From Clostridia bacterium (lineage in GTDB: Bacteria; Bacillota; Clostridia; Oscillospirales; Acutalibacteraceae), in assembly GCA_017415515.1 (NCBI GenBank), contig JAFQGI010000023.1, forward strand, positions 1-56,811: a DNA stretch of 56,811 nt. Direction: 5' to 3'. The notes under the pieces are model-generated. The model searched no databases. It saw nothing but the letters and a program-made list of their open reading frames with translations, and was not told the origin of the DNA. The translations under genes were made by a program, and so were the position numbers. The number at the start of each line of letters is the position of its first letter. The stretch's first letter is position 1. Of this stretch, positions 47,793 through 56,293 are shown piece after piece.

Positions 47793-49901
47793 ATGCTCAG
47801 ACGCACTCTGGCTTGGCAAGTGAAGCGTCCTCTGTTTGTCAGTGGTGGGATAGCAATCGCTGTCACCGCCATTGCGCTGAAAGCCTCCCTCGCTGTGACG
47901 CTAGGCTGTGTCGTTCCTCTCATTGTGCTTCTCTACTGGAAGCGATTGCATCTATGCGCCGTGATTGCTCTGTGTTTTCTCTTGGTGGCGGTGGGATACC
48001 GCCACACCTACGTCCTGCCCGCCGAAAGGCTGGACGGACAAAGCGACACCGTCACGGGAACCATCGTTGCCGAGCCATCCCACGGACGGATGTATACGCT
48101 GCGGGTGACGGCCTCACGCCATCTGCCAAAGGGCAGTCGGGTGATGCTCTATTTCCCCGACGGAGAGCTGCCCGCCCTGCAAGACACCGTTCGTGCACGG
48201 GTGGAGCTGCACAAAGCCCACGATAATCAGACCTATTATACCGCTCGGGGCGCCTTTGTCTGCGCTTTTCCCACCCAAGAGGACGGGTCCGTCCGCATCA
48301 CCCATCACGCCGTCCCCGATGGGGTCCCAACACGATGCCGCACCGCCTTGACGAGCCGGGTAAGGACCGTTCTTCCCACACGGGAAAGTGCCATTCTCTC
48401 TGCCATGTGCTTCGGACAAAGAGAGCACCTGTCCCCCTCAGACGAAGCCGCCTTTCGCGGCAGCGGTCTGAGCCATCTGCTGGTGGTGTCGGGTCTGCAT
48501 CTGTCCATGGTTGCCCTCGCCATACGGCGGTTCTTCCGCCGTAGCGGCATGGTGGCTTGTTGTTTGATAACCTTTTGTGCCGTGTGGCTGTTTGCCCTGC
48601 TTGTGGGGCTCACCCCCTCGGTGATCCGAGCGGCGGTTATGATTTCGCTGTGGCTGGCAGGATGCCTGCTGTTTTGCCGATCCGATGGACTCAACGCTTT
48701 GGGGCTGGCCGCCATGCTTTTGCTGGTCTGCCACCCCTATACCCTGTTTGACGTCGGATTCCAGCTTTCCTTTGCCGCCACAGCCGGGGTGCTGACGCTG
48801 GCCCATCGGCTGACACCCCACACCCCCTCCTCCCACGAAGAAATACCATGGCAGAAAAGGCTGTGGCGCACCACAAAGAAAACCCTCAAAAATGGGGCGG
48901 TGGTCTGCATTTCCGCCCTGCTGTTTTCCCTCCCCGTGGCTTGCTATCATTACGGTGGGTTTCCTCTCACCTCGCTGCCGTCCAATCTGTTGGCGGCTCC
49001 GATTGCCGGCGCCACCATGCTGTTCGGGTGGTTGGGCGCCCTTTGCGGGCTGCTTCCCTTTATGAGTTGGCTGAGCAACGGACTGCTGTTGATTGCCGGA
49101 CTGTTGGCGCGCTGTTTGGCGGGGATCGCCCGTTTGCTCTCCCCCGATTGGGGATGGATCACCGTATCCCAACGCTGGCAATGGCTGTTGCTGTGCGGCG
49201 TGTGCGCCGTAACGGTGGGAGGTATCCTCTGCCGCATTCCGTGGCGGCAGGTAGCGGCGGGGTTGACGGCTTTGATTCTGCTGACGGCAGGGATCGCCAT
49301 TCCTTTTGTCACCCAGCCGATACACCTAACGGTGGTGCCTATGGATAACGAAAGCGGATTCCTGCTGCAACAAGGCGGCCACTGCGCCTTGATCGTTACC
49401 GATGCCGCCAAAATCGAAAACGTTACTTATGAAACCTCGGCTTTTCAGCCCGACGTGGTGTTTGTGTTGGGCGGAGATACCTCCGCCGTCACACAGCTCG
49501 CCCTTTGGCCCAACGCCACCGTGATGGTGGCCACCCCCGCCGAATGGACGGTCGGTGCCGACCAAGCCGTTTGCCCTTGCCCCATCGGCGGCTCCGCCGC
49601 GCTGTGGCAGGGTTGCCGCCTGACCCGTCTGTCTGCGGGATGGACCCTGTTGCAAGCAGGAGACCAAGCGGTGTGCATCAGCACCGATCCCGACGAGCCC
49701 TGTCCCCATCCCGATGGATGGCACATCTATGTGGGTGGCGCCCCCACGGTGCCGCCCGACACCCCCTATACAGTGGTGTGCAGCGATGCTTGGCTGCGCC
49801 GCCACCACTCCGCCCTCACGGGGCGAGAAACCCTCCTTTGCGACGAAACCGTTACCTTCACGCCCCTACGGGGAGAATGGAGAGCATTGCCATGGCTATG
49901 A
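47793..49901 (+). CDS. comEC: ComEC/Rec2-family DNA-uptake channel protein
   Basis: Membrane channel for single-stranded DNA in natural competence. The 702-residue product has an N-terminal hydrophobic region, an OB-like part (about 85-175; TVTGTIVAEPSHGRMYTLRV), the Competence domain with multiple helices (about 215-480; FRGSGLSHLLVVSGLHLSMVALAI, with the conserved GLSHLLVVSGLH, then VGLTPSVIRAAVM and DVGFQLSFAATAGVL) and a C-terminal beta-lactamase-like region (about 505-700). In that C-terminal part the metal motif HxHxDH is not seen; the position reads LGGDTSAVTQL. No comEA is next to it. AAAGGAAC precedes the ATG. holA starts inside its last codons. Confidence 0.93.
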   Translation: MLRRTLAWQVKRPLFVSGGIAIAVTAIALKASLAVTLGCVVPLIVLLYWKRLHLCAVIALCFLLVAVGYRHTYVLPAERLDGQSDTVTGTIVAEPSHGRMYTLRVTASRHLPKGSRVMLYFPDGELPALQDTVRARVELHKAHDNQTYYTARGAFVCAFPTQEDGSVRITHHAVPDGVPTRCRTALTSRVRTVLPTRESAILSAMCFGQREHLSPSDEAAFRGSGLSHLLVVSGLHLSMVALAIRRFFRRSGMVACCLITFCAVWLFALLVGLTPSVIRAAVMISLWLAGCLLFCRSDGLNALGLAAMLLLVCHPYTLFDVGFQLSFAATAGVLTLAHRLTPHTPSSHEEIPWQKRLWRTTKKTLKNGAVVCISALLFSLPVACYHYGGFPLTSLPSNLLAAPIAGATMLFGWLGALCGLLPFMSWLSNGLLLIAGLLARCLAGIARLLSPDWGWITVSQRWQWLLLCGVCAVTVGGILCRIPWRQVAAGLTALILLTAGIAIPFVTQPIHLTVVPMDNESGFLLQQGGHCALIVTDAAKIENVTYETSAFQPDVVFVLGGDTSAVTQLALWPNATVMVATPAEWTVGADQAVCPCPIGGSAALWQGCRLTRLSAGWTLLQAGDQAVCISTDPDEPCPHPDGWHIYVGGAPTVPPDTPYTVVCSDAWLRRHHSALTGRETLLCDETVTFTPLRGEWRALPWL

Positions 49902-50923
49902 CTATGACCGAAACCCAACTGAAAGAGTGCATCAAAAACGGAGAAGCCAATCTGTACGTATTCTACGGTGCGGAGGGGTATCTTGTGGAGCAATACGCTC
50001 GCCTGGTGGCACGCGAAACGGTAGAGGAGGGCTTTGACGCCTTCAACCTCCAGCGCTTTGACGGGCAGGAGGTCACCGCCGCCGAGCTGGAGGACGCGGT
50101 GGAGGCGCTGCCGCTGATGACCGACCGCAAATGCGTGCTGGTGCGGGATCTGAACCCCTGCGGTGGCGACACCGACCGCCTGCTGACCTTGATGGAGCAG
50201 GTGCCGGAGAGCTGTGTGCTGGTGTTTTGGCAAATGACCGTCCAGCCCGACAGCCGCAAAAACGGATGGAAAGCCTTTCTGAAAATCGCCGGCGAAAAAG
50301 GCGTGGCGATGAAATTTGAGCACAAAGACGTGAACGACATCGCCAAAATGCTGGCGGGCGGCGCCAAGCGCCGCGGCTGTTGTCTGGAGGTGGCGGATGC
50401 CCGCTATCTCACCGAGCAGGTGGGCAACGACCTCAATCTGCTGATTCACGAGCTGGACAAGCTGTGCGCCCTGGCGGGCGAGGGCGGCGAGATCACCAAG
50501 CAGATGATCGACACCGCCTGCCCCAAGAATTTGGAGGCCAAGGTGTTTGATCTGTCCAAGGCTATCCTCTATCGCCGTCAGCAAGAGGCTTTTGACCTGC
50601 TTTACCAACTGCGGGTACAGCGGGAGGAGCCCATCGCGGTGCTGGGCACCCTTTCCAACGCCTTCTCCGACCTCTACCGCGGCAAGGTAGCCACCGCATC
50701 CGGCGTCAACCCCGAGGCGTTGGCACGTGCCTTCAAGAGCTATCAAAAGAAAGAATGGAAGCTGAAAAACGGAGCCAGGGACAGCGCTCGACTGAGCACG
50801 GACGCCCTGCGAACATGTCTGGCCGTTTTGGCTGAGGCCGACACCACCCTCAAACTGCGTAGCGGTGACGAATGGGTGCTGTTGGAGCAGACCGTTGCCC
50901 GGCTGGCGGAGGCGGTGCGATGA
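49892..50923 (+). CDS. holA: DNA polymerase III delta subunit
   Basis: Clamp-loader subunit that opens the beta clamp. The 343-residue product begins MAMTMTETQLKECIKNGEANLYVFYGAEGYL, with the L-Y-x-F-Y-G-x-E start typical of Firmicutes HolA, and includes DAFNLQRFDGQEVTAAELEDAVEALPLMTDRKCVLVRDL (shown by FNLQRFDGQ and LPLMTDRKCVLVRD) and AKVFDLSKAILYRRQQEAFDLL in the C-terminal domain. The ATG at 49892 is preferred for GGAGAG seven bases upstream; ATG 49898, which overlaps the comEC stop, is the alternative. The order comEC-holA is the usual one in Firmicutes. Confidence 0.93.
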   Translation: MAMTMTETQLKECIKNGEANLYVFYGAEGYLVEQYARLVARETVEEGFDAFNLQRFDGQEVTAAELEDAVEALPLMTDRKCVLVRDLNPCGGDTDRLLTLMEQVPESCVLVFWQMTVQPDSRKNGWKAFLKIAGEKGVAMKFEHKDVNDIAKMLAGGAKRRGCCLEVADARYLTEQVGNDLNLLIHELDKLCALAGEGGEITKQMIDTACPKNLEAKVFDLSKAILYRRQQEAFDLLYQLRVQREEPIAVLGTLSNAFSDLYRGKVATASGVNPEALARAFKSYQKKEWKLKNGARDSARLSTDALRTCLAVLAEADTTLKLRSGDEWVLLEQTVARLAEAVR

Positions 50924-51522
50924 AACGGGTGCGGCAAGCCATCGTGGTGGAAGGCAAGCACGATGTCATTCGGGTGCAATCCGCCGTGGAGGCCGTGGTG
51001 GTGCCCACCGACGGCTTTCGCATTTTCAAAGACAAAGAAAAGATGGCAATGCTCCGCCGACTGGCTCAGGTGCGGGGGCTGATCGTGCTCACCGACAGCG
51101 ATTCCGCCGGCGGAGTGATCCGCAACCATCTGCTGTCCTGCATCCCCGCCGAACAACTGCGGCAGGCCTATATCCCACCCGTTAAGGGCAAAGAAAAGCG
51201 CAAACCCGCCCCCTCCAAAGAGGGGTTGCTGGGCGTAGAGGGCATGGACGCCGCCACCGTGGTGGAGGCGCTCAGACGCGGCGGCGCCGTCTTTGAGGAC
51301 GAGGACGGACCCGCATTCCCCTCGTTGGGGTTCACCAAAGCGGATTGGATGGCACTGGGTTTATCCGGCACCGCCGAAAGCAAAGGACGCCGCGAGCGCC
51401 TGGCACAGGCGTTGGGGGTGCCCACCTATCTCTCCGCCAACCGCCTGCTGGAATTGGTGAACGCCACCGTCACGGCGGAGGAATGGGAACGATTAAGGAG
51501 CGTTTGCGATGAACCGATTTGA
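50920..51522 (+). CDS. rnmV: Ribonuclease M5
   Basis: Toprim-domain nuclease that trims 5S rRNA precursor. The 200-residue product has the Toprim start AIVVEGKHDVIRVQSAVEAVV with the catalytic Glu, LIVLTDSDSAGGVIRN (the D-x-D metal motif), and KEGLLGVEGMDAATVVEAL, which marks the RNase M5 family. Its ATG overlaps the holA stop (ATGA). In B. subtilis rnmV is next to ksgA, whereas here it follows holA. Ends inside the start of a gene remnant at 51509. Confidence 0.93.
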   Translation: MKRVRQAIVVEGKHDVIRVQSAVEAVVVPTDGFRIFKDKEKMAMLRRLAQVRGLIVLTDSDSAGGVIRNHLLSCIPAEQLRQAYIPPVKGKEKRKPAPSKEGLLGVEGMDAATVVEALRRGGAVFEDEDGPAFPSLGFTKADWMALGLSGTAESKGRRERLAQALGVPTYLSANRLLELVNATVTAEEWERLRSVCDEPI

Positions 51523-51598
51523 TAACGAAGTGAAACAGCGATGGGGTGACACCGCCGCGTATGCCGCGACAGCCATCAAAGTCTATTGCGATAGATAA
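51509..51598 (+). pseudogene. Remnant of a TipAS-like domain gene at the island boundary
   Basis: A 29-codon open frame from ATG 51509, overlapping the rnmV stop (ATGA), reading MNRFDNEVKQRWGDTAAYAA and ending CDR-stop. The segment F-x-x-E-V-x-x-R-W-G-D-T-x-A-Y matches the start of the TipAS effector domain found in MerR-family regulators and free-standing TipAS proteins. The rest of such a domain (about 100 residues) is absent. The following DNA switches to terminator, tRNA-like and repeat sequence, so the gene was probably truncated by the insertion. A real short peptide is the less likely alternative. Confidence 0.5.
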
Positions 51599-51600
51599 GA

Positions 51601-51634
51601 AACAGGGAGAAGGCTTTTGCCTTCTCCCTGTTTT
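51601..51634 (+). terminator. Intrinsic terminator of the comEC-holA-rnmV operon
   Basis: AACAGGGAGAAGGC - tttt - GCCTTCTCCCTGTTTT, a perfect stem, right before the AT-rich island. Confidence 0.9.
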
Positions 51635-51668
51635 CGGTCGAGGTGACAGGAGTCGAGCCTGCTTGGAC

Positions 51669-51990
51669 TTGTTCCCAAATGATAGGAAAGCCCTACTTTA
51701 TAGACATTTCCGGTTATTTCTAACCCTTTCTGCTCAAAACCACATCCTCTTTGGCGCTTTTGTTTCCGTTGTCTCCGCATGTTCCGATTCGAGATGTGGG
51801 ATAAACTGTGGTCAAAAAAACAACCTCGCAGTGTTGGGGTTTTCAGACGCTGCAAGGTTGTTTTTATTTACAGCTATTCTCTATATCAAAATTTGATCCG
51901 CAGTAGACAAAGAATGAGTTTCTGTTGAAACAGCAGTTGTTCATAAACAGTAAGAGAAGTCATAAACCGAGCTTTGAAAAGTGCAGAAAT
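51669..51990. repeat. Island flanking direct repeat, copy 1
   Basis: Matches 56503..56811 in the same orientation, at about 75-80% by eye. Well-kept blocks include TTTCTGCTCAAAA, CACATCCTCTTTGG, TTTCCGTTGTCTCC and the identical block CTATATCAAAATTTGATCCG + CAGTAGACAAAGAA. A hairpin at 51818..51866 (AACAACCTCGCAG / CTGCAAGGTTGTTTTT) is present in both copies with compensating changes. No open frame fits both copies, so it is non-coding. Confidence 0.85.
51818..51866 (+). terminator. Hairpin with T-run inside island repeat, copy 1
   Basis: AACAACCTCGCAG ... CTGCAAGGTTGTTTTT, 12 of 13 pairs. The equivalent hairpin in copy 2 has a T-A pair replaced by G-C. Likely an intrinsic terminator. Confidence 0.65.
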
Positions 51991-52085
51991 ACGCAAAATA
52001 CCCGAAAGTGTATATTGACTTATAATATTGGCTATGATATAATAGTCTCCGAAAAAAGTGAGTAAATACGCAAAATTTCCGAAAG
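51987..52085 (+). promoter_or_regulatory. Island promoter bracketed by duplicated operator-like motif
   Basis: TTGACT (52015..52020) and TATAAT (52038..52043) are 17 bp apart. The motif AAATACGCAAAAT + 2 bases + CCGAAAG (22 bp in all) occurs at 51987..52008, just upstream of the -35 box, and again at 52064..52085, in the leader touching the ribosome-binding site of the ATPase gene. Copies are direct, 77 bp apart, and differ at only a couple of positions. Suggests binding of a regulator or of one of the island's own proteins. Confidence 0.7.
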
Positions 52086-52095
52086 AGGTTTGGCT

Positions 52096-53394
52096 ATGAT
52101 TGAAAGAAAAAAGTATCTTGAAAGACTCATCGCTAAGAAAGAAAACGGCTTGGTAAAGGTTATTACCGGTATTAGAAGATGTGGAAAATCGTACTTGTTG
52201 TTTAATATTTATAAGGATTATCTTAAGTCCATCGGCGTAGAAGATGAGTGTATCATCTGTCTTGCACTCGATGATGACGAGAATATCAAGTACCGTAACC
52301 CTCTTGAACTTGGCAAGTATATCCGCAGCTTAACTGTAGATGAAAGCAAGACTTATTACGTGTTTCTCGATGAGATTCAAAAGGTTGTTACCATTCAAAA
52401 CCCCTATGTGGAAGGTGTCGAGGATAAGATCGGCTTTGTGGACGTTGTGCTCGGACTGATGAAACACGAAAACATTGACGTATACGTGACCGGCAGTAAC
52501 TCGAAAATGTTATCCTCAGACATTCTCACCGAATTCCGCGGACGCGGTGACGAGATCCGTGTGAATCCTCTTTCTTTTGAAGAGTTCTATCATGCGTACG
52601 AAGGCGATAAGCGTGATGCTTGGCAAGAGTATTATACCTACGGTGGTCTGCCTCTTGTGATGAAGAAAAAAGGACACGAGGAAAAAGCGAAATACCTGGA
52701 GTCTTTGTTTGGTAAAATATATATCGGTGATATTATAGAACGAAACAAGATTTTGCACGATAAATCCGTTCTTGACGACCTTTTGAATATTATATCTTCC
52801 TCCGTAGGATCGCTTACGAATGCGGGCAAGATAGCAAAAACTTTCAAAAGCGAAAGACAAGTTAATATAAGCGATGAAACCGTCAGCAGGTATTTGGACT
52901 TCTTCATTGACGCATTTATGATATATAAAGCCGAACGGTATGATGTTAAAGGTAGAAAATATATTGGATCTCCGCTCAAGTATTATTTCAGCGATGTTGG
53001 TCTGCGTAATGCAAGGCTCAACTTCCGCCAGCAAGAAGAAAATCATATTATGGAAAATATCATCTATAATGAGCTTTGTAACAGAGAGTTTAACGTGGAC
53101 GTTGGCGTGGTTGAGTACTGCTATAAGGACAAAGACAAAAAAAGTAAGCGTGCACAACTGGAAATTGATTTTGTGGCGAATAAAGGAAGTAAAAAGTATT
53201 ATATTCAATCTGCACTTACCGTAAGCGAGAAAGAAAAACGTCAGCAGGAAGTTAGATCTCTTATCCGTGTTGGCGATTCATTTAAAAAGATCGTGGTAGT
53301 GAAAGACAACATTATCCCGTGGCACGATGACAACGGTATTCTCTATGTTGGAATCGAGCAATTTCTTCTTGATGACAGTGCCATTGATATGTAA
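52096..53394 (+). CDS. DUF4143-type AAA ATPase
   Basis: A 432-residue P-loop ATPase of the AAA_14/DUF4143 group, common on mobile elements and in archaea/anaerobes, with no agreed function. It has Walker A GIRRCGKS (25-32), Walker B YYVFLDEIQ (87-95), the sensor segment VTGSNSKMLSSDI (131-143), FRGRGDEIRVNPLSFEEF (148-164), and a C-terminal DUF4143 region with a nuclease-like core (AQLEIDFVANKG, D and E-x-K-like residues near 353-365). The ATG at 52096 is preferred (GAAAGAGG seven bases upstream); a TTG at 52090 is an alternative. AT-rich codon use differs sharply from the genes up to 51.5 kb. It lies 46 bp before the primase-helicase gene, probably one operon. Confidence 0.9.
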   Translation: MIERKKYLERLIAKKENGLVKVITGIRRCGKSYLLFNIYKDYLKSIGVEDECIICLALDDDENIKYRNPLELGKYIRSLTVDESKTYYVFLDEIQKVVTIQNPYVEGVEDKIGFVDVVLGLMKHENIDVYVTGSNSKMLSSDILTEFRGRGDEIRVNPLSFEEFYHAYEGDKRDAWQEYYTYGGLPLVMKKKGHEEKAKYLESLFGKIYIGDIIERNKILHDKSVLDDLLNIISSSVGSLTNAGKIAKTFKSERQVNISDETVSRYLDFFIDAFMIYKAERYDVKGRKYIGSPLKYYFSDVGLRNARLNFRQQEENHIMENIIYNELCNREFNVDVGVVEYCYKDKDKKSKRAQLEIDFVANKGSKKYYIQSALTVSEKEKRQQEVRSLIRVGDSFKKIVVVKDNIIPWHDDNGILYVGIEQFLLDDSAIDM

Positions 53395-53440
53395 AGGAAT
53401 GCATCGCTGATTTTCATCTACTGCGAGGAGAAGTGTTGCT

Positions 53441-56293
53441 ATGGATTATAACGCTTTGTTGCAAAAGTATAATCAAATACTTGAAGAAAATGAGAGCCTC
53501 AGGCGTGAGAACGCAAAACTTCGCAATTTGCTTTCATTGAAAGAAGAGAACGAATACAGCGATGAATGCTTTTCAAACGCTACGGTGACTCAGCACAGTT
53601 CTTCGGATGCCAAAATCGCTTTGTTTCGTTCATTGTTTTGCGGCAGAGAGGATGTGTTTGCACGTCGGTGGCACAGCAAGAGAACTGATAAAAGTGGTTA
53701 TCAACCTGTTTGCGGAAACGAATGGGTAGATGGTTTGTGTGATAAACGCAAATATAAGTGTTCCGTTTGCCCGAATCGAAAATTGTTGCCTTTAACAGAC
53801 GGGGATGTTTTTAAGCATTTGGCAGGTAAGGATGAGTATGGGAGAGATGTCGTCGGTATTTATCCTATGCTGAAGGACGAAGTTTGCAATTTTTTGTGCG
53901 TTGATTTCGATGAAGAAGATTATAAATATGCCGTTACCGCCTTTCGCAATACGTGTAAAGAGTATGATATTCCCGTATGTGTCGAACGATCGCGTTCCGG
54001 TAATGGCGCACATATATGGATATTATTTGCGTCTCCTATTTCAGCGATCCTCGCCCGTAAGTTGGGGAGCGGCCTTTTGACAAAGGCGATGGAAAGCAAT
54101 GCTAGCATTTCATTCAAGTCCTACGATCGGTTATTTCCCAATCAAGATACTGTGCCGGACGGTGGTTTCGGCAATTTGATCGCCTTGCCGTTACAAGGAA
54201 AAGCTCGCAAGATCGGCAATTCGGTTTTTGTGGATGAGAATTTTTTGCCCTATGAAGATCAGTGGGCTTATTTGAGTTGTGTACGAAAAATATCGGCAGA
54301 CACAGTAGAACATTTGGTTAGCGGATTGTGCAAAAACGGAGACCTTGGGACTCTTGTCAGTGATTCTGATGAGAAACCTTGGGAATCACGAAAAGAAGCA
54401 ATGTTATCAGCACTTGATTTTCCAAGTAAGACTACATTCGTTAAAGCTAATATGTTATATGTTCCCACATCGGGGATTTCTCCCGCCGCACAAAACGCAA
54501 TAAAGCGATTGGCTGCATTTCGCAACCCGGATTTTTATCGTGCCCAGGCGATGCGCCTACCTATCTATGATAAGCCCAGAATTATTTGTACGGCGGAAAC
54601 ATCAAAGGAATATATCGGTCTGCCTCGCGGATGCGAAAATGCACTTCGCAAGTTGTTAGAAGATTGTAATGTTGAGTATTCTTTTGATGACAAAACGAAC
54701 TGTGGTCATGTAATCCCTGTGACTTTTAACGGGGTCTTGCGAGAGGAACAGCAACCTGCCGCAGATGCATTACTGGAATACAGTACAGGAGTTTTGTCTG
54801 CAACTACCGCATTTGGCAAAACGGTGATCGCGTCCTATTTAATCAGTAAACGTAAAGTTAATACGCTGATCCTTGTACATACGCAAAGTTTAATGCAGCA
54901 ATGGAAAAAGTCACTTGAGTACTTTTTGAATTTAGAGACAGAACCGCTATTGACTAAGAGAGGGAAAGTGAAAAAGAATTGGTCCCCGGTCGGTGTACTC
55001 GGTGCCGGAAAGAACACATTGTATGGAAATGTAGATGTGGCGGTGATGCAATCGCTGGTAAACGGTGACAAAATAAAAGCGCTTGTGCGGGATTACGGCA
55101 TGATCATCGTAGATGAATGTCATCATGTTTCAGCCGCCAACTTTGAAAAAATACTGAAATTTGCTAATGCAAAGTATGTATATGGACTTACAGCAACACC
55201 AACCCGTCAAGATGGGCATCATCCGATCATATTTATGCAATGCGGACCGATACGTTATAGAGTAGATGCTAAAGCACAATCTGAAAAACGAGCATTTGAG
55301 CATTATCTAATTCCGCGGTTCACCTCATACCGCAGTCTTAATACCGATAAAGGGATTGCGACAATCTATCGGGATTTAGCAGAAAATGAGATTCGAAATG
55401 CACAGATCATCCGAGATGTTGTAAAAGCTTTGCAGCAGGGGCGTTGTCCGATCATTCTGACCGAGCGCCGCGAGCATGTCTTGCATCTCCAAGAGCGATT
55501 ATCTGGTCATTGCAAAAATATCATTACTTTGTTTGGAACTGCCTCTCAAAAAGAACGCAGAGAGACGTTAGAACGGTTGGAATCTATCCCGAGCAATGAA
55601 TCACTTTTGATTATTGCCACCGGAAAATATGTAGGCGAGGGATTTGACTATCCACGTCTTGATTCCTTGTTTCTTGCTCTTCCTATCGCGTGGAAAGGCA
55701 AAGTCGCTCAATACGCAGGCAGATTGCATCGCAATTATCCCGGAAAATCAGAAGTGCAGATATATGATTATGTGGATATCCATATTCCTGTCTTGGAGAG
55801 AATGTATCAAAAGCGCGTGAAAGGATATGCCGCAATCGGCTATAAAATCAAAATAGATTCTGCTCCGAAAACCGAACCGGACCTGATCTATGACGGTAAA
55901 ACCTTTTATAGCTCCTATTGTCAGGACATCCGAACTGCATCAAAAGAAATTTTGATCGTCAGTCCTTTTATGAGAAAAGGACGTATTACTCAGCTTATGA
56001 GATTTTTAACCGAGGCTGTTCTGAACGGCATTTCTGTAACCGTCGTCACCCGTCCTCCGGAAGATTTTAAGAAGAAAGACTGCGAAACGGTTGAGAAAAA
56101 CATTTCAACACTTCAAGAGTATGGAGCCAAGGTTGTTACGAAATCGGGATTTCATCAAAAGTTTACGGTTATTGACGGCGAAGTGGTGTGGTACGGCAGT
56201 GTGAACTTTTTGAGTTTTGGGATCTCCGAAGAAAGCATTATGCGTTTCACCAATGCGGATATCGCAGGTCAGTTGATGGATACTGTACTGTAA
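53441..56293 (+). CDS. TOTE-type primase-helicase-PLD nuclease fusion protein
   Basis: A 950-residue protein. Order: leucine-rich coiled coil (1-36); archaeo-eukaryotic primase domain of the TOTE conflict-system type (about 55-290) with Cys91/100/107/110 as a possible zinc site, the catalytic FLCVDFDEED (Asp155, Asp157), and ERSRSGNGAHIWILF (His191), then SYDRLFPNQDTVPDGGFGN; linker; SF2 helicase (about 430-800) with Walker A TTAFGKT (455-461), DECHH (558-562), TATPTR (584-589) and QYAGRLHR (757-764); and a C-terminal phospholipase-D-like domain (about 825-945) with one HxK motif, GFHQKFTVIDGEVVWYGS (His905, Lys907). One HxK suggests a dimeric nuclease. GAGGAG precedes the ATG. Likely a DNA- or RNA-targeting defence or conflict effector (inference). 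Confidence 0.9.
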   Translation: MDYNALLQKYNQILEENESLRRENAKLRNLLSLKEENEYSDECFSNATVTQHSSSDAKIALFRSLFCGREDVFARRWHSKRTDKSGYQPVCGNEWVDGLCDKRKYKCSVCPNRKLLPLTDGDVFKHLAGKDEYGRDVVGIYPMLKDEVCNFLCVDFDEEDYKYAVTAFRNTCKEYDIPVCVERSRSGNGAHIWILFASPISAILARKLGSGLLTKAMESNASISFKSYDRLFPNQDTVPDGGFGNLIALPLQGKARKIGNSVFVDENFLPYEDQWAYLSCVRKISADTVEHLVSGLCKNGDLGTLVSDSDEKPWESRKEAMLSALDFPSKTTFVKANMLYVPTSGISPAAQNAIKRLAAFRNPDFYRAQAMRLPIYDKPRIICTAETSKEYIGLPRGCENALRKLLEDCNVEYSFDDKTNCGHVIPVTFNGVLREEQQPAADALLEYSTGVLSATTAFGKTVIASYLISKRKVNTLILVHTQSLMQQWKKSLEYFLNLETEPLLTKRGKVKKNWSPVGVLGAGKNTLYGNVDVAVMQSLVNGDKIKALVRDYGMIIVDECHHVSAANFEKILKFANAKYVYGLTATPTRQDGHHPIIFMQCGPIRYRVDAKAQSEKRAFEHYLIPRFTSYRSLNTDKGIATIYRDLAENEIRNAQIIRDVVKALQQGRCPIILTERREHVLHLQERLSGHCKNIITLFGTASQKERRETLERLESIPSNESLLIIATGKYVGEGFDYPRLDSLFLALPIAWKGKVAQYAGRLHRNYPGKSEVQIYDYVDIHIPVLERMYQKRVKGYAAIGYKIKIDSAPKTEPDLIYDGKTFYSSYCQDIRTASKEILIVSPFMRKGRITQLMRFLTEAVLNGISVTVVTRPPEDFKKKDCETVEKNISTLQEYGAKVVTKSGFHQKFTVIDGEVVWYGSVNFLSFGISEESIMRFTNADIAGQLMDTVL

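Larger units (their letters stand above)
51635..52095. other. Boundary segment of the AT-rich island
   Basis: 460 bp with no believable gene. In order it holds a tRNA 3'-end-like stretch (51636..51665, minus strand), the first ~0.3-kb direct repeat (51669..51990), and a promoter bracketed by two copies of a 22-bp motif (51987..52085). Confidence 0.7.

Noticed and set aside
51583-51855. 90-codon minus-strand open frame in the island boundary
   Set aside because: It is not preserved in the second copy of the repeat and crosses the terminator and tRNA-like stretch, so it is not a gene.
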